DNA of 22,054 nucleotides from the IMG/VR virus record IMGVR_UViG_3300034198_013712, positions 1 to 22,054 of that record, one strand, 5' to 3'. This DNA comes from a virus. The stretch's first letter is position 1; the number at the start of each line of letters is the position of its first letter. Positions 1 through 6,410 of this stretch are shown piece after piece. The translations under genes and the position numbers were made by a program. The notes below the pieces were generated by a model that had not been told where the DNA came from, did not search any database, and saw only the letters and a list, made by a program, of their open reading frames with translations.

Positions 1-195
1 ACCAGGTAATGAATTGGCAGAATCAACTTGAGGTATAGGAACTTGTATATATGGTTGTCCACTAGATCCTCCTGCAGGTTGGTCATTTCCATATGGATGA
101 GTTTTAGCAGAAAAATTCCCTAACCCTCCTACATATCCTTTTGATTGGTAGTAATAAAAATTCTCTAAATTTGTAACTAATTCTACTAATGCCAT
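1..195 (-). CDS. Virion structural protein, N-terminal part only (runs off the left edge)
   Basis: The first 65 codons of a gene cut by the window edge. It starts at the ATG at 193-195, one base after the TAA of the upstream repeat protein (TAAAATG), so it is very probably co-translated with it. The N-terminus begins MALVELVTNL and then has a Tyr/Gly-rich stretch and the segment SSGQPYIQVPIP. I associate openings of this kind with large structural proteins of marine T4-like phages, but I cannot assign a function. Its place two genes after the tape measure is where T4 carries baseplate/tail-tube-cap genes 48 and 54, so a baseplate role is possible. That is inference from position only. Confidence 0.7.
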   Translation of the reverse strand, partial: MALVELVTNLENFYYYQSKGYVGGLGNFSAKTHPYGNDQPAGGSSGQPYIQVPIPQVDSANSLPG

Positions 196-196
196 T

Positions 197-1861
197 TTAT
201 CCGGGGATATTATTTAGGTATGGGTTATTTGGGGTAAAGAAATGTTTAAATCCACTAGCTATATCATTTGTAGGAGGATTGTTTTGGATATCTAATAAAC
301 CATTAAATCCTGTAAGGTATAAAAGAGAAGTATCGTCTGGGGGAGCGGCTTGGCTGCCTACTGCATTAACAAATGTACTATCAGGTAGATATGTTTGAGT
401 AAACCCATACTCAGGAGTATTTATAGGACCATTATCTATTAAATCTAATCCTTGATTACCAGTGTAACCATTATTATATAGATTTCCTCCTTCTACTGCT
501 CCTTCACCTACTACATTAGAAAATGTATTATCAGGTAAATAAGTTTGAACAAACCCATTTCCAGGAACATTTATAGGTCCGTTATTGTTTAAATCTAATC
601 CTTGATCACCATTAAATCCATTATTATATAGATTTCCTCCTTCTACTGCTCCTTCACCTACATCATTAACAAAAGTATTATTAGGTACATATGTTTGGGT
701 AAATCCACTACCAAGATCACTTATAGGTCCATTATTTTCTAAGTCAAATCCTTGGTTGCCTGAGAATCCATTGTTATATAAAGTTGAGTTTTCATTAGGA
801 GCACCAGCTTCACCTACATTGTTAGTGTATGATGTAGTGTTAGAAGATATATCATAATTACTATTTAAAAGACTATTTCCATCAGAAAGTATAAAAACAG
901 AATTTTCATTAGGTGGGGCAGACTGTCCTATATTATTAGCATATAATGAATAATTTCCTAAGCTAAGATCACTGTTATTAATTGATTCATTTACTAACCC
1001 TGAGATATTATTAGGGTTAGGGGAAGCTTGGCCTAGGTTGTCTGTATATTCTTCAATATCTTCTGGCCATAGGTTACTAAGGAATTGATAAAGCAACATT
1101 CCTGCAGAAGTTTGTTGAGCTAATGCATTTTGGGTAAGATATCCTGGGCCATCAGAAATAGTAACATAATTAAGATTACTGTTATCTTCGTAGTATAAGC
1201 TATTATATAAATAAGAATTTTCTTCTGAGGAGAATGTTTCACCTATTTCATTAGAAAATGTATTGTCGGGTAAATATGTTTGGCTAAAACCACTTCCTGC
1301 ATCAAATGTATTTCCAAAAGTTGTGTCATAATTACTTCCCTCAAATTCGTCATCATCAATAAAATAAGAACTATCATCAGATGGAGCAGCTTGACCTACA
1401 TTAAAGATATATCTATGGTTATCACTACCAAATGGATAATAATATTGAGAAAATCCACTCCCCACATCATAAAGATTATAATTAGGGGCAGTTAAATCTA
1501 AATCACTAATAAATCCTTCATTTACAAACCCAGATACATTATTAGGTGATGGAGCTGCTTGGCCTACATTATCAGTATATTGTGTTAAATTAGAGACATC
1601 TAGATTACTATTAAACCCATTGACTTCTAAATTTGAATTGGCTACTGCCGCTTGTCCAACGGAATTTAAATAACTATTTTCAGCAGTATATATTTGAGTA
1701 AAGTTACTTCCAATATCATTAATAATACTATTAGTATTATCTAATTGAGAAGTATTAATACCTTGTGTTGGTTGTATTGAGGGAGCTGTTATCACATCTG
1801 CAAAATTCTGTAATGCAGGAGATTTTAATGTAGTAGATGTGAGTAAATCAATTAGTGCCAT
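197..1861 (-). CDS. Repeat-rich virion protein of about ten 50-residue repeats, function unknown
   Basis: A 554-residue protein lying immediately downstream of the tape measure gene, with a 21-base gap. After about 45 residues of N-terminus (MALIDLLTST) it is almost entirely a degenerate repeat of about 50 residues. The repeat core reads GSGFTQTYLPDNTF, then xNxVGExA, then an acidic/Asn-rich segment such as LYNNGFNGDQGLDL. VGQAA/VGEGA-like cores recur about ten times. The last copies are nearly identical at DNA level: 468-511 repeats at 618-661. Composition is Asn/Gly/Ser/Asp-rich with almost no Lys or Arg, so it is strongly acidic. There is no signal peptide or membrane segment. I recognise no family. 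The regular length suggests a beta-rich elongated fibre, whisker or baseplate-associated protein, because its neighbours are tail genes. The start is the ATG at 1861, 13 bases after the conserved intergenic motif. Confidence 0.85.
   Translation of the reverse strand: MALIDLLTSTTLKSPALQNFADVITAPSIQPTQGINTSQLDNTNSIINDIGSNFTQIYTAENSYLNSVGQAAVANSNLEVNGFNSNLDVSNLTQYTDNVGQAAPSPNNVSGFVNEGFISDLDLTAPNYNLYDVGSGFSQYYYPFGSDNHRYIFNVGQAAPSDDSSYFIDDDEFEGSNYDTTFGNTFDAGSGFSQTYLPDNTFSNEIGETFSSEENSYLYNSLYYEDNSNLNYVTISDGPGYLTQNALAQQTSAGMLLYQFLSNLWPEDIEEYTDNLGQASPNPNNISGLVNESINNSDLSLGNYSLYANNIGQSAPPNENSVFILSDGNSLLNSNYDISSNTTSYTNNVGEAGAPNENSTLYNNGFSGNQGFDLENNGPISDLGSGFTQTYVPNNTFVNDVGEGAVEGGNLYNNGFNGDQGLDLNNNGPINVPGNGFVQTYLPDNTFSNVVGEGAVEGGNLYNNGYTGNQGLDLIDNGPINTPEYGFTQTYLPDSTFVNAVGSQAAPPDDTSLLYLTGFNGLLDIQNNPPTNDIASGFKHFFTPNNPYLNNIPG
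468..661 (-). repeat. 150-base tandem repeat inside the 50-residue-repeat gene
   Basis: The 44 bases at 468-511 are identical to 618-661, exactly 150 bases (50 codons) apart, with high similarity continuing on both sides. They encode the VGEGAVEGGNLYNNG part of the repeat. Identity this high against diverged copies elsewhere in the gene points to recent duplication or homogenisation. Confidence 0.9.
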
Positions 1862-1873
1862 GATTTAATTTGT

Positions 1874-1883
1874 TTATAAATAT
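1874..1883 (-). promoter_or_regulatory. Conserved intergenic motif upstream of the 50-residue-repeat gene
   Basis: Exact TTATAAATAT on the plus strand (ATATTTATAA on the coding strand), ending 12 bases before the ATG. It overlaps the last base of the tape measure stop codon. Candidate late promoter element. Confidence 0.5.
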
Positions 1884-4720
1884 TAACGTAATCTTGAGGT
1901 TGACATACCTACTGAAGTTCCTACTTTATTGCCATCCATAGTAACTTTTCCTTCTTTACCTAAAATTTGACCTAATAACTGATTAGTTCTTTTTACTTCA
2001 GCTATTAATTCTTTTTGTTTTTCAATTGCACTCTTAACATCACCAGATACAGTACCTGCTGGAGCGCTTGAAAAGTCATTTACTGGGGTAAGGTCAGTTC
2101 CTGCTAAAATTGTATCTCGGTTATTAAATGAGAATGTCCCTTCAGGGGATAATAAAACACGGTCTCCGTATCCTCCTTTGTTTGAAGCTGGAGATAATAA
2201 GTCATCTGCTGTTTCTCCACCTCCTAAATAACCTTGAGCTGCAGCAACCATAGCTAAAACTGCCGCTGCACCTAATGCAGGTCCAGCAACCGGAATTGCA
2301 GACAAAGATCCTACAATTTTAGGAGAAGCAGATGCTATGCTCTTAAACATATTTCCTTTCTCTTTTTTAGAATTAGCACTAATTTGTTTACCTTCAGCTT
2401 TTTTAGTTTTAACAATGGTTGAGGCAATTTTTTCTCTGCCTTTCATAGTTCTAGAGAGGGCCTTTTCGCTTTTATTTATTTGACCATTAGTTTTATTTTC
2501 TTGTTGTTTAAGTTTATTTAAATTCTTTTGTTTTTTAATCTTATCATCTAAAGCTTTTTTAAGCTTATCTTCTTGCTTCATCAAACTACCATTTACTTTA
2601 CCTTCAGCTTTTTTCTGGTTGGTTAGAGTTTTTTCTTGTTGGTTTTGTTTGGTTTTAGACTTATTTATTTTTTCTTCTAGTTTAAATTTATCACCAGTTA
2701 ATTTATTAAGTCCTTTAATTAAAACTTCATTTTTCTTTAATGCATTTTCTTTAAAAGTTTCAATAGCTGTTACTATAGCTTGATATCCCTTTTGGGCCAT
2801 CTGAAAACCTTTTATAGTAAGATATACACCAGCAATTGCTACAATTATTTTTTGGAAACCTGTTAATTCTTTATTTGCATCTGTAAGATTAGTAACTAAA
2901 TCTGCAATTCCTCCAACAAGCCATATTACTTTTTGAGCAATGAATTCAAATATAGGTTTAATGTTATCTAAAGCACCTTGTATTGCTGGGAGGAGAGCTT
3001 TGCCCATTTCTTGTAGTTTACCTCCTAATTCTTTAACAGGGGCTTCTATTTTTTTAAATATGTCGTAAACATATGTTATTAAATATTCCCCTAATTTAAG
3101 TGCAAATCCAATAATAGGTTTTAAAAGAGATGAAAGAGTTTGAACAGCTCCTAATATTATAGGAAAAATTTTATCCCCCATTTCTTTAAACTTATCTACA
3201 AAACTACCTACGGCATCCATAGGAATAGCTCCACTAAAAGCAGCTAGCAGCTGGGAGATTTTAGGCATAATGTATGATTGGAGTTCCCTTAATGCATCTA
3301 CAAATGGTTTAAAAGCACTATATACACTAGACCATGCTGCTTCTAACCCTTCAGCTCTTCGTTGTAATTGTTCACTTAAAGAAGCACCAGATTGTTGTGC
3401 TTTTAAACCATCTTTATGACCTTCTACTAAATCTCCTTGAATATTAGCTTGCTCTTTTTGAGTAACCATTGCTTTACTAAACTGGTCAAGACTTAGCCCA
3501 GCTGCTTTAGCTAATGATTCTTGTTGGATAACATTTAATTTAGCAAATTCTTCTTGGCCACCCATTTGGTTCATAACCTCTTTCATGGCTTCATCACTTT
3601 TACCATTAAGAGCTAATTCACGAGCTTTTGATAAATTAATGTCTTTACCAGTTAAGAGCTGAGCTTCCATTTCAGCTTCTATAGAATCTTCAATATTAAG
3701 TAATGATTTGGTAGCTGCTACCATTTCATCAATTTCCATTCCCATTTGTTTGGCGGTAAATGCTGCTTTTACTAAAGCATCTTTTTGTCCACCAAATTGT
3801 ATACGAGCATGATATCCGGCTTTAGCTACCGTTTCCATAACTACTTTAATGCTTAAAGCAGATTTGTTTACTTTTTTAAGTTCAACAACTTGATCAGCAA
3901 ATCTTTCAACCATTTCCCCAGCATCTTGACCAGATACTTTAGCCATTTTTTGAAACTCACCTAATGTATCTGCAGAATATCCTGCGAATACATTTAATCG
4001 CATAAATGTGTTAAGGGTTTTCCCGCCTAATTTTTCAGTAGTTTCTAATGCTCCTTGAATAGCGGTAGCAGATTCTACGGCTTGAGCATTAGTAATTCCC
4101 ATTCCTGCTCCTATACCTCGAGCAGCTCCAGCAAGTTTATTAGCAGCACCCTGAGCTATTCCTAGACTTCGAGCCATGCCAACATTTTGGTCACTTATTT
4201 TTTTAGCTGCTTCTTGTCCTTTTTCAAATCCTTCTTTGATTTTATTGACTAATCCTAAAATCATTCCAAAAACAGCTCCAGGCATTGCTGCTGCTAGTGT
4301 TTTAGCCATTGTAGCTGCTACTCTAAGTTTACCAGCTAATCCTAAAGCGGCTTTACCACCATCTGTTAATTTATGAGCTAAATCTTCTCCTTTTTTAGTA
4401 GCTTTTCCAAGTGCATCTGCTACTCTAGTTCCTCCTAATCCTATTTTTCCTAATACTTTTTCAGAGGCTTTAAGGGTGTTACCAAAAAGACCCATAGATT
4501 TATTTAAGTTGCGTTGACGACGTTCAGATTCATCAATTTTACCACTTATTTTATCTTGAGTATTAGAACTTTCTTCTAATTTTTCATTCATCTCATCAAC
4601 AGAGCCATTAAACCCTCGTTGAGAAGAAGTCATTTTATCGATAGATGCAGCTAGATTCTTAATTGTTTTATTGAGTTGCCCCATTAAACCTATTAAATCT
4701 TTTGCTTCTTTACTATCCAT
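1883..4720 (-). CDS. Tail tape measure protein
   Basis: A 945-residue protein that should set tail length and help build the baseplate-tube complex, as T4 gp29 does. The N-terminal ~100 residues are charged and helical (MDSKEAKDLIGLMGQLNKT). A hydrophobic stretch follows near residues 135-165 (MAKTLAAAMPGAVFGMILGL). Long amphipathic helices fill the middle. Another hydrophobic segment, KIIVAIAGVYLTIKG, lies around residue 640. A Lys/Gln/Asn-rich coiled coil of about 120 residues follows, then a strongly hydrophobic Ala/Gly segment near 805-835 (AIPVAGPALGAAAVLAMVAA). The C-terminal tail ends MSTSRLR. Position after the tail tube and chaperone genes, and size as one of the largest ORFs, fit a tape measure. 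It is longer than T4 gp29 (590 residues), suggesting a longer tail. It sits behind its own terminator and motif, so it is probably transcribed separately from the chaperone cassette. Confidence 0.88.
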   Translation of the reverse strand: MDSKEAKDLIGLMGQLNKTIKNLAASIDKMTSSQRGFNGSVDEMNEKLEESSNTQDKISGKIDESERRQRNLNKSMGLFGNTLKASEKVLGKIGLGGTRVADALGKATKKGEDLAHKLTDGGKAALGLAGKLRVAATMAKTLAAAMPGAVFGMILGLVNKIKEGFEKGQEAAKKISDQNVGMARSLGIAQGAANKLAGAARGIGAGMGITNAQAVESATAIQGALETTEKLGGKTLNTFMRLNVFAGYSADTLGEFQKMAKVSGQDAGEMVERFADQVVELKKVNKSALSIKVVMETVAKAGYHARIQFGGQKDALVKAAFTAKQMGMEIDEMVAATKSLLNIEDSIEAEMEAQLLTGKDINLSKARELALNGKSDEAMKEVMNQMGGQEEFAKLNVIQQESLAKAAGLSLDQFSKAMVTQKEQANIQGDLVEGHKDGLKAQQSGASLSEQLQRRAEGLEAAWSSVYSAFKPFVDALRELQSYIMPKISQLLAAFSGAIPMDAVGSFVDKFKEMGDKIFPIILGAVQTLSSLLKPIIGFALKLGEYLITYVYDIFKKIEAPVKELGGKLQEMGKALLPAIQGALDNIKPIFEFIAQKVIWLVGGIADLVTNLTDANKELTGFQKIIVAIAGVYLTIKGFQMAQKGYQAIVTAIETFKENALKKNEVLIKGLNKLTGDKFKLEEKINKSKTKQNQQEKTLTNQKKAEGKVNGSLMKQEDKLKKALDDKIKKQKNLNKLKQQENKTNGQINKSEKALSRTMKGREKIASTIVKTKKAEGKQISANSKKEKGNMFKSIASASPKIVGSLSAIPVAGPALGAAAVLAMVAAAQGYLGGGETADDLLSPASNKGGYGDRVLLSPEGTFSFNNRDTILAGTDLTPVNDFSSAPAGTVSGDVKSAIEKQKELIAEVKRTNQLLGQILGKEGKVTMDGNKVGTSVGMSTSRLR

Positions 4721-4734
4721 AAAAGTATATTTTA

Positions 4735-4744
4735 TTATAAATAT
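4735..4744 (-). promoter_or_regulatory. Conserved intergenic motif upstream of the tape measure gene
   Basis: Exact TTATAAATAT on the plus strand, lying between the intrinsic terminator at 4747-4772 and the tape measure ATG at 4720. A motif placed just after a terminator and before a gene is what a promoter should look like. Candidate late promoter for the tape measure. Confidence 0.55.
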
Positions 4745-4772
4745 TAAAAGGCATCGCTTTTACGATGCCTTT
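4743..4772 (-). terminator. Intrinsic terminator after the chaperone cassette
   Basis: On the coding strand there is a perfect 10-bp inverted repeat, AAAGGCATCG / CGATGCCTTT (arms at 4763-4772 and 4747-4756), with a 6-base loop and a TTTTAAT tail. The stem overlaps the TAA stop of the 107-codon ORF. It lies 26 bases before the tape measure start. Confidence 0.85.
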
Positions 4773-5103
4773 ATTGTTGAAATAATTTTTTATTTGGGTT
4801 GGATATATCTACTGGGGTAAATTTAGTAGACTTACCTGGGGTAGGGGAATGATTAGAGTGTTGGTTTGAAGACTCGCTTTGTTTATCATAGAAATCCTGT
4901 ATTCGTTTAAATGTAAAATTCCGAAGCCATACAGGCATATCATAAACCGTATCATAGTCAAATCCACCCTTACCATGAAATACTATTTCATGTATTTGAG
5001 TAAATATATGAACTCTATAATCAGATGTCAGGCCAAAAAAAGTCAGTTGTAATTGGGATGCTGACTCCCTCCTCTGAGCCGTTATCTCCCTCAAAATTAA
5101 ATG
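4771..5103 (-). CDS. Tail assembly chaperone C-terminal extension (T-like ORF), probably made by ribosomal frameshift
   Basis: The frame is open from after a TAA at 5104-5106 and ends with TAA at 4771-4773, overlapping the 3' end of the gp26-like gene by about 80 bases. The part outside the overlap reads GLTSDYRVHIFTQIHEIVF, then DYDTVYDMPVWLRNF and a helical, Gln/Lys-rich tail. That resembles the small helical domains of tail assembly chaperone extensions and T4 gp51-type proteins. There is no ATG before the conserved part. The only upstream start is a TTG at 5092-5094 inside the overlap, without a suitably placed ribosome site. The T7 run at 5035-5041 lies where the two frames would join, so I infer expression as a fusion of about 330 residues with the upstream product. 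Initiation at the TTG (107 residues) is the alternative. Confidence 0.65.
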   Translation of the reverse strand, partial: HLILREITAQRRESASQLQLTFFGLTSDYRVHIFTQIHEIVFHGKGGFDYDTVYDMPVWLRNFTFKRIQDFYDKQSESSNQHSNHSPTPGKSTKFTPVDISNPNKKLFQQ

Positions 5104-5764
5104 TTAGATCAACATCTGGTTGGATTTGTTTAATATATTCTCTAAATGCTCTTGAGTCTCTAGCTAAGAAGTTATTATCTACAAATTCTCTAATACTTGA
5201 ATTATCATCATCTCCATTAATTGAAAGAATCATATGTTTAAAACGAGTAGTTAATTCAGGATTAGTATTTTTAAATGCTTTTTTTAATCCTTTTAATTCA
5301 TTTTCAATTAATTTTTCATCACTTTGAGTTAGCAATTTAAAAGTAATTTCAAATTTAGAAAAAGGTAATGTAAATTTAAATTTATTAATATTAGGAGTTA
5401 ATAAATTCTTTTCATCTAATTCTTTAGATTCAATCTTAGATAAATCTACTGTTACTTTTTCTCCATCGTAGTCAAAAGAATAATCAGATCCATATCCTAA
5501 AATACGAGCTGCTACTAATAATGCGTTTTTATCACCCGTTATTAAATCATCATAATTGATTTTAGAAACAATTAGAGACTGTAATAGTTTATCAATTACA
5601 ATACCTTGTTTAATAAAATTTTGGTTGGTTAAAATGTCTTCCTCTCTAGCGGTCATGTATTTCATTTCTATCTTACCGCTTGATAGAGGATTTTCTTTTG
5701 GATATATTAAACCTTTAGAAGGTAATTCAATAACCTCAGATGGGAATTTTGGCTTTTCACTCAT
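5021..5764 (-). CDS. gp26: gp26-like baseplate/tail assembly chaperone protein (T4_baseplate family)
   Basis: A 247-residue protein. The N-terminal half has the family signature ELPSKGLIYPKENPLSSGK followed by MTAREEDILTNQ and VIDKLLQSLI. I recognise these from the T4 base plate protein family (Pfam PF12322), which includes T4 gp26. In tail gene order this is the chaperone slot: directly after the tail tube and before the tape measure. The protein ends TTDFFWPDI at a TGA 11 bases past a T7 run, and an overlapping ORF continues in another frame. That is the arrangement of two-protein tail assembly chaperones. T4 gp26 is about 208 residues. The gene stands behind a terminator and a candidate promoter, so it may be expressed at a different level from the abundant tube protein upstream. 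Confidence 0.85.
   Translation of the reverse strand: MSEKPKFPSEVIELPSKGLIYPKENPLSSGKIEMKYMTAREEDILTNQNFIKQGIVIDKLLQSLIVSKINYDDLITGDKNALLVAARILGYGSDYSFDYDGEKVTVDLSKIESKELDEKNLLTPNINKFKFTLPFSKFEITFKLLTQSDEKLIENELKGLKKAFKNTNPELTTRFKHMILSINGDDDNSSIREFVDNNFLARDSRAFREYIKQIQPDVDLTFNFEGDNGSEEGVSIPITTDFFWPDI
5035..5041 (-). promoter_or_regulatory. Candidate programmed frameshift site (T7 run)
   Basis: The coding strand reads CTGACTTTTTTTGGCCTGA. In the gp26-like frame this is GAC TTT TTT TGG CCT, and the stop comes at 5021-5023. The downstream ORF reads ACT TTT TTT GGC CTG. Passing from the first to the second frame needs +1 (skipping one T) or -2. A -1 slip would hit TGA at once. An AGGAGG lies about 26 bases upstream, farther than the stimulators known for dnaX or prfB. 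Confidence 0.55.
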
Positions 5765-5798
5765 AGATTTTTTATTTAATTAAAACTTTTATATTCAA

Positions 5799-5808
5799 AT
5801 ATAAATAT
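5799..5808 (-). promoter_or_regulatory. Variant of the conserved intergenic motif upstream of the gp26-like gene
   Basis: ATATAAATAT on the plus strand (9 of 10 match). It lies between the terminator at 5828-5860 and the ATG at 5764, about 34 bases upstream of the start. Candidate promoter for the chaperone cassette. Confidence 0.45.
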
Positions 5809-5827
5809 ATAAGAAAATACAAAGGTA

Positions 5828-5860
5828 TAAAAAAAGCCCACATTTCTGTGAGCTCTTTTG
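5828..5860 (-). terminator. Intrinsic terminator after the tail tube gene
   Basis: On the coding strand AGCTCACA GAAA TGTGGGCT forms an 8-bp stem with one T-G pair, capped by a GAAA tetraloop. It is followed by seven T (5828-5834) and can be extended by an A-run pairing with the T-run. It lies 17 bases after the tube stop codon. Strong rho-independent terminator. Confidence 0.88.
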
Positions 5861-5877
5861 AAAAATATTGTTTTGAA

Positions 5878-6366
5878 TTAGTAGTTCAATATACAGTAAT
5901 CCATACCTAATGATAAAGTTAGGTTTTGGGCAGCAGCTTCGTTATCCCAATTATATTCACCAAATTCAGCTGACTTGATGAATGCACCTTTAATAATCCA
6001 CTCACTTACTATATCACCTACAGGGCCTAGGATTTCAATTTTTACATCTTTTTTATAAAAATCGGAGTATCCGTCGCGACCTGTTACTGATTCGTGGTGT
6101 AAACGTACCCATTCCATTACTGCTTGAGCACCTGATGGAGTGATCGGATCGAATAATGTTAATGATAAGTCATTCCATTTTAATTTACCTTTAATTTTAC
6201 GGTAAATGTTAATGTGGTTTAATATAATTTCGTCTTGTGCGAAACCCATACCACTTACTGCTTTTATAATATAACTCGGGATGCCATTAACGTACATATA
6301 GAACCTATTCTGTAGTTTTGGTTCAAACGCCGAGAAAAATATTTCGTTAGAATTTAATATTGCCAT
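5878..6366 (-). CDS. gp19: Tail tube protein gp19
   Basis: A 162-residue protein, essentially the length of T4 gp19 (163). It polymerises into the inner tail tube through which DNA passes. The family pattern is clear: an N-terminal FEPKLQNRFYMYVNGIP, then KAVSGMGFAQDEI, and HINIYRKIKGKLKWNDLSL in the region where gp19-family tubes form their beta-barrel. A LFDPITPSGAQAVMEWVRLH segment and a C-terminal GEYNWDNEAAAQNLTLSL also fit. I recognise the family as Phage_T4_gp19 (PF06841). The gene follows the sheath gene with a 44-base gap carrying the conserved motif, and is followed by a strong terminator, in keeping with a very abundant structural product. Confidence 0.95.
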   Translation of the reverse strand: MAILNSNEIFFSAFEPKLQNRFYMYVNGIPSYIIKAVSGMGFAQDEIILNHINIYRKIKGKLKWNDLSLTLFDPITPSGAQAVMEWVRLHHESVTGRDGYSDFYKKDVKIEILGPVGDIVSEWIIKGAFIKSAEFGEYNWDNEAAAQNLTLSLGMDYCILNY

Positions 6367-6385
6367 GTCTTTACTTTATTATCAG

Positions 6386-6395
6386 TTATAAATAT
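6386..6395 (-). promoter_or_regulatory. Conserved intergenic motif upstream of the tail tube gene
   Basis: Exact TTATAAATAT on the plus strand in the 44-base gap between the sheath stop and the tube ATG, ending 19 bases before the start. Candidate late promoter element. Confidence 0.5.
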
Positions 6396-6410
6396 TATAT
6401 TTTTAAATTC

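Noticed and set aside
468-661. CRISPR array
   Set aside because: The regular 150-base repeat is inside an open reading frame, in frame, and encodes a protein repeat.
4735-4744. Ordinary T4 late promoters driving plus-strand transcription from TATAAATA
   Set aside because: The T4-type box does read on the plus strand, but every gene is on the minus strand and no plus-strand ORF follows, so antisense promoters at nine gene starts are less likely than a reversed or different element.
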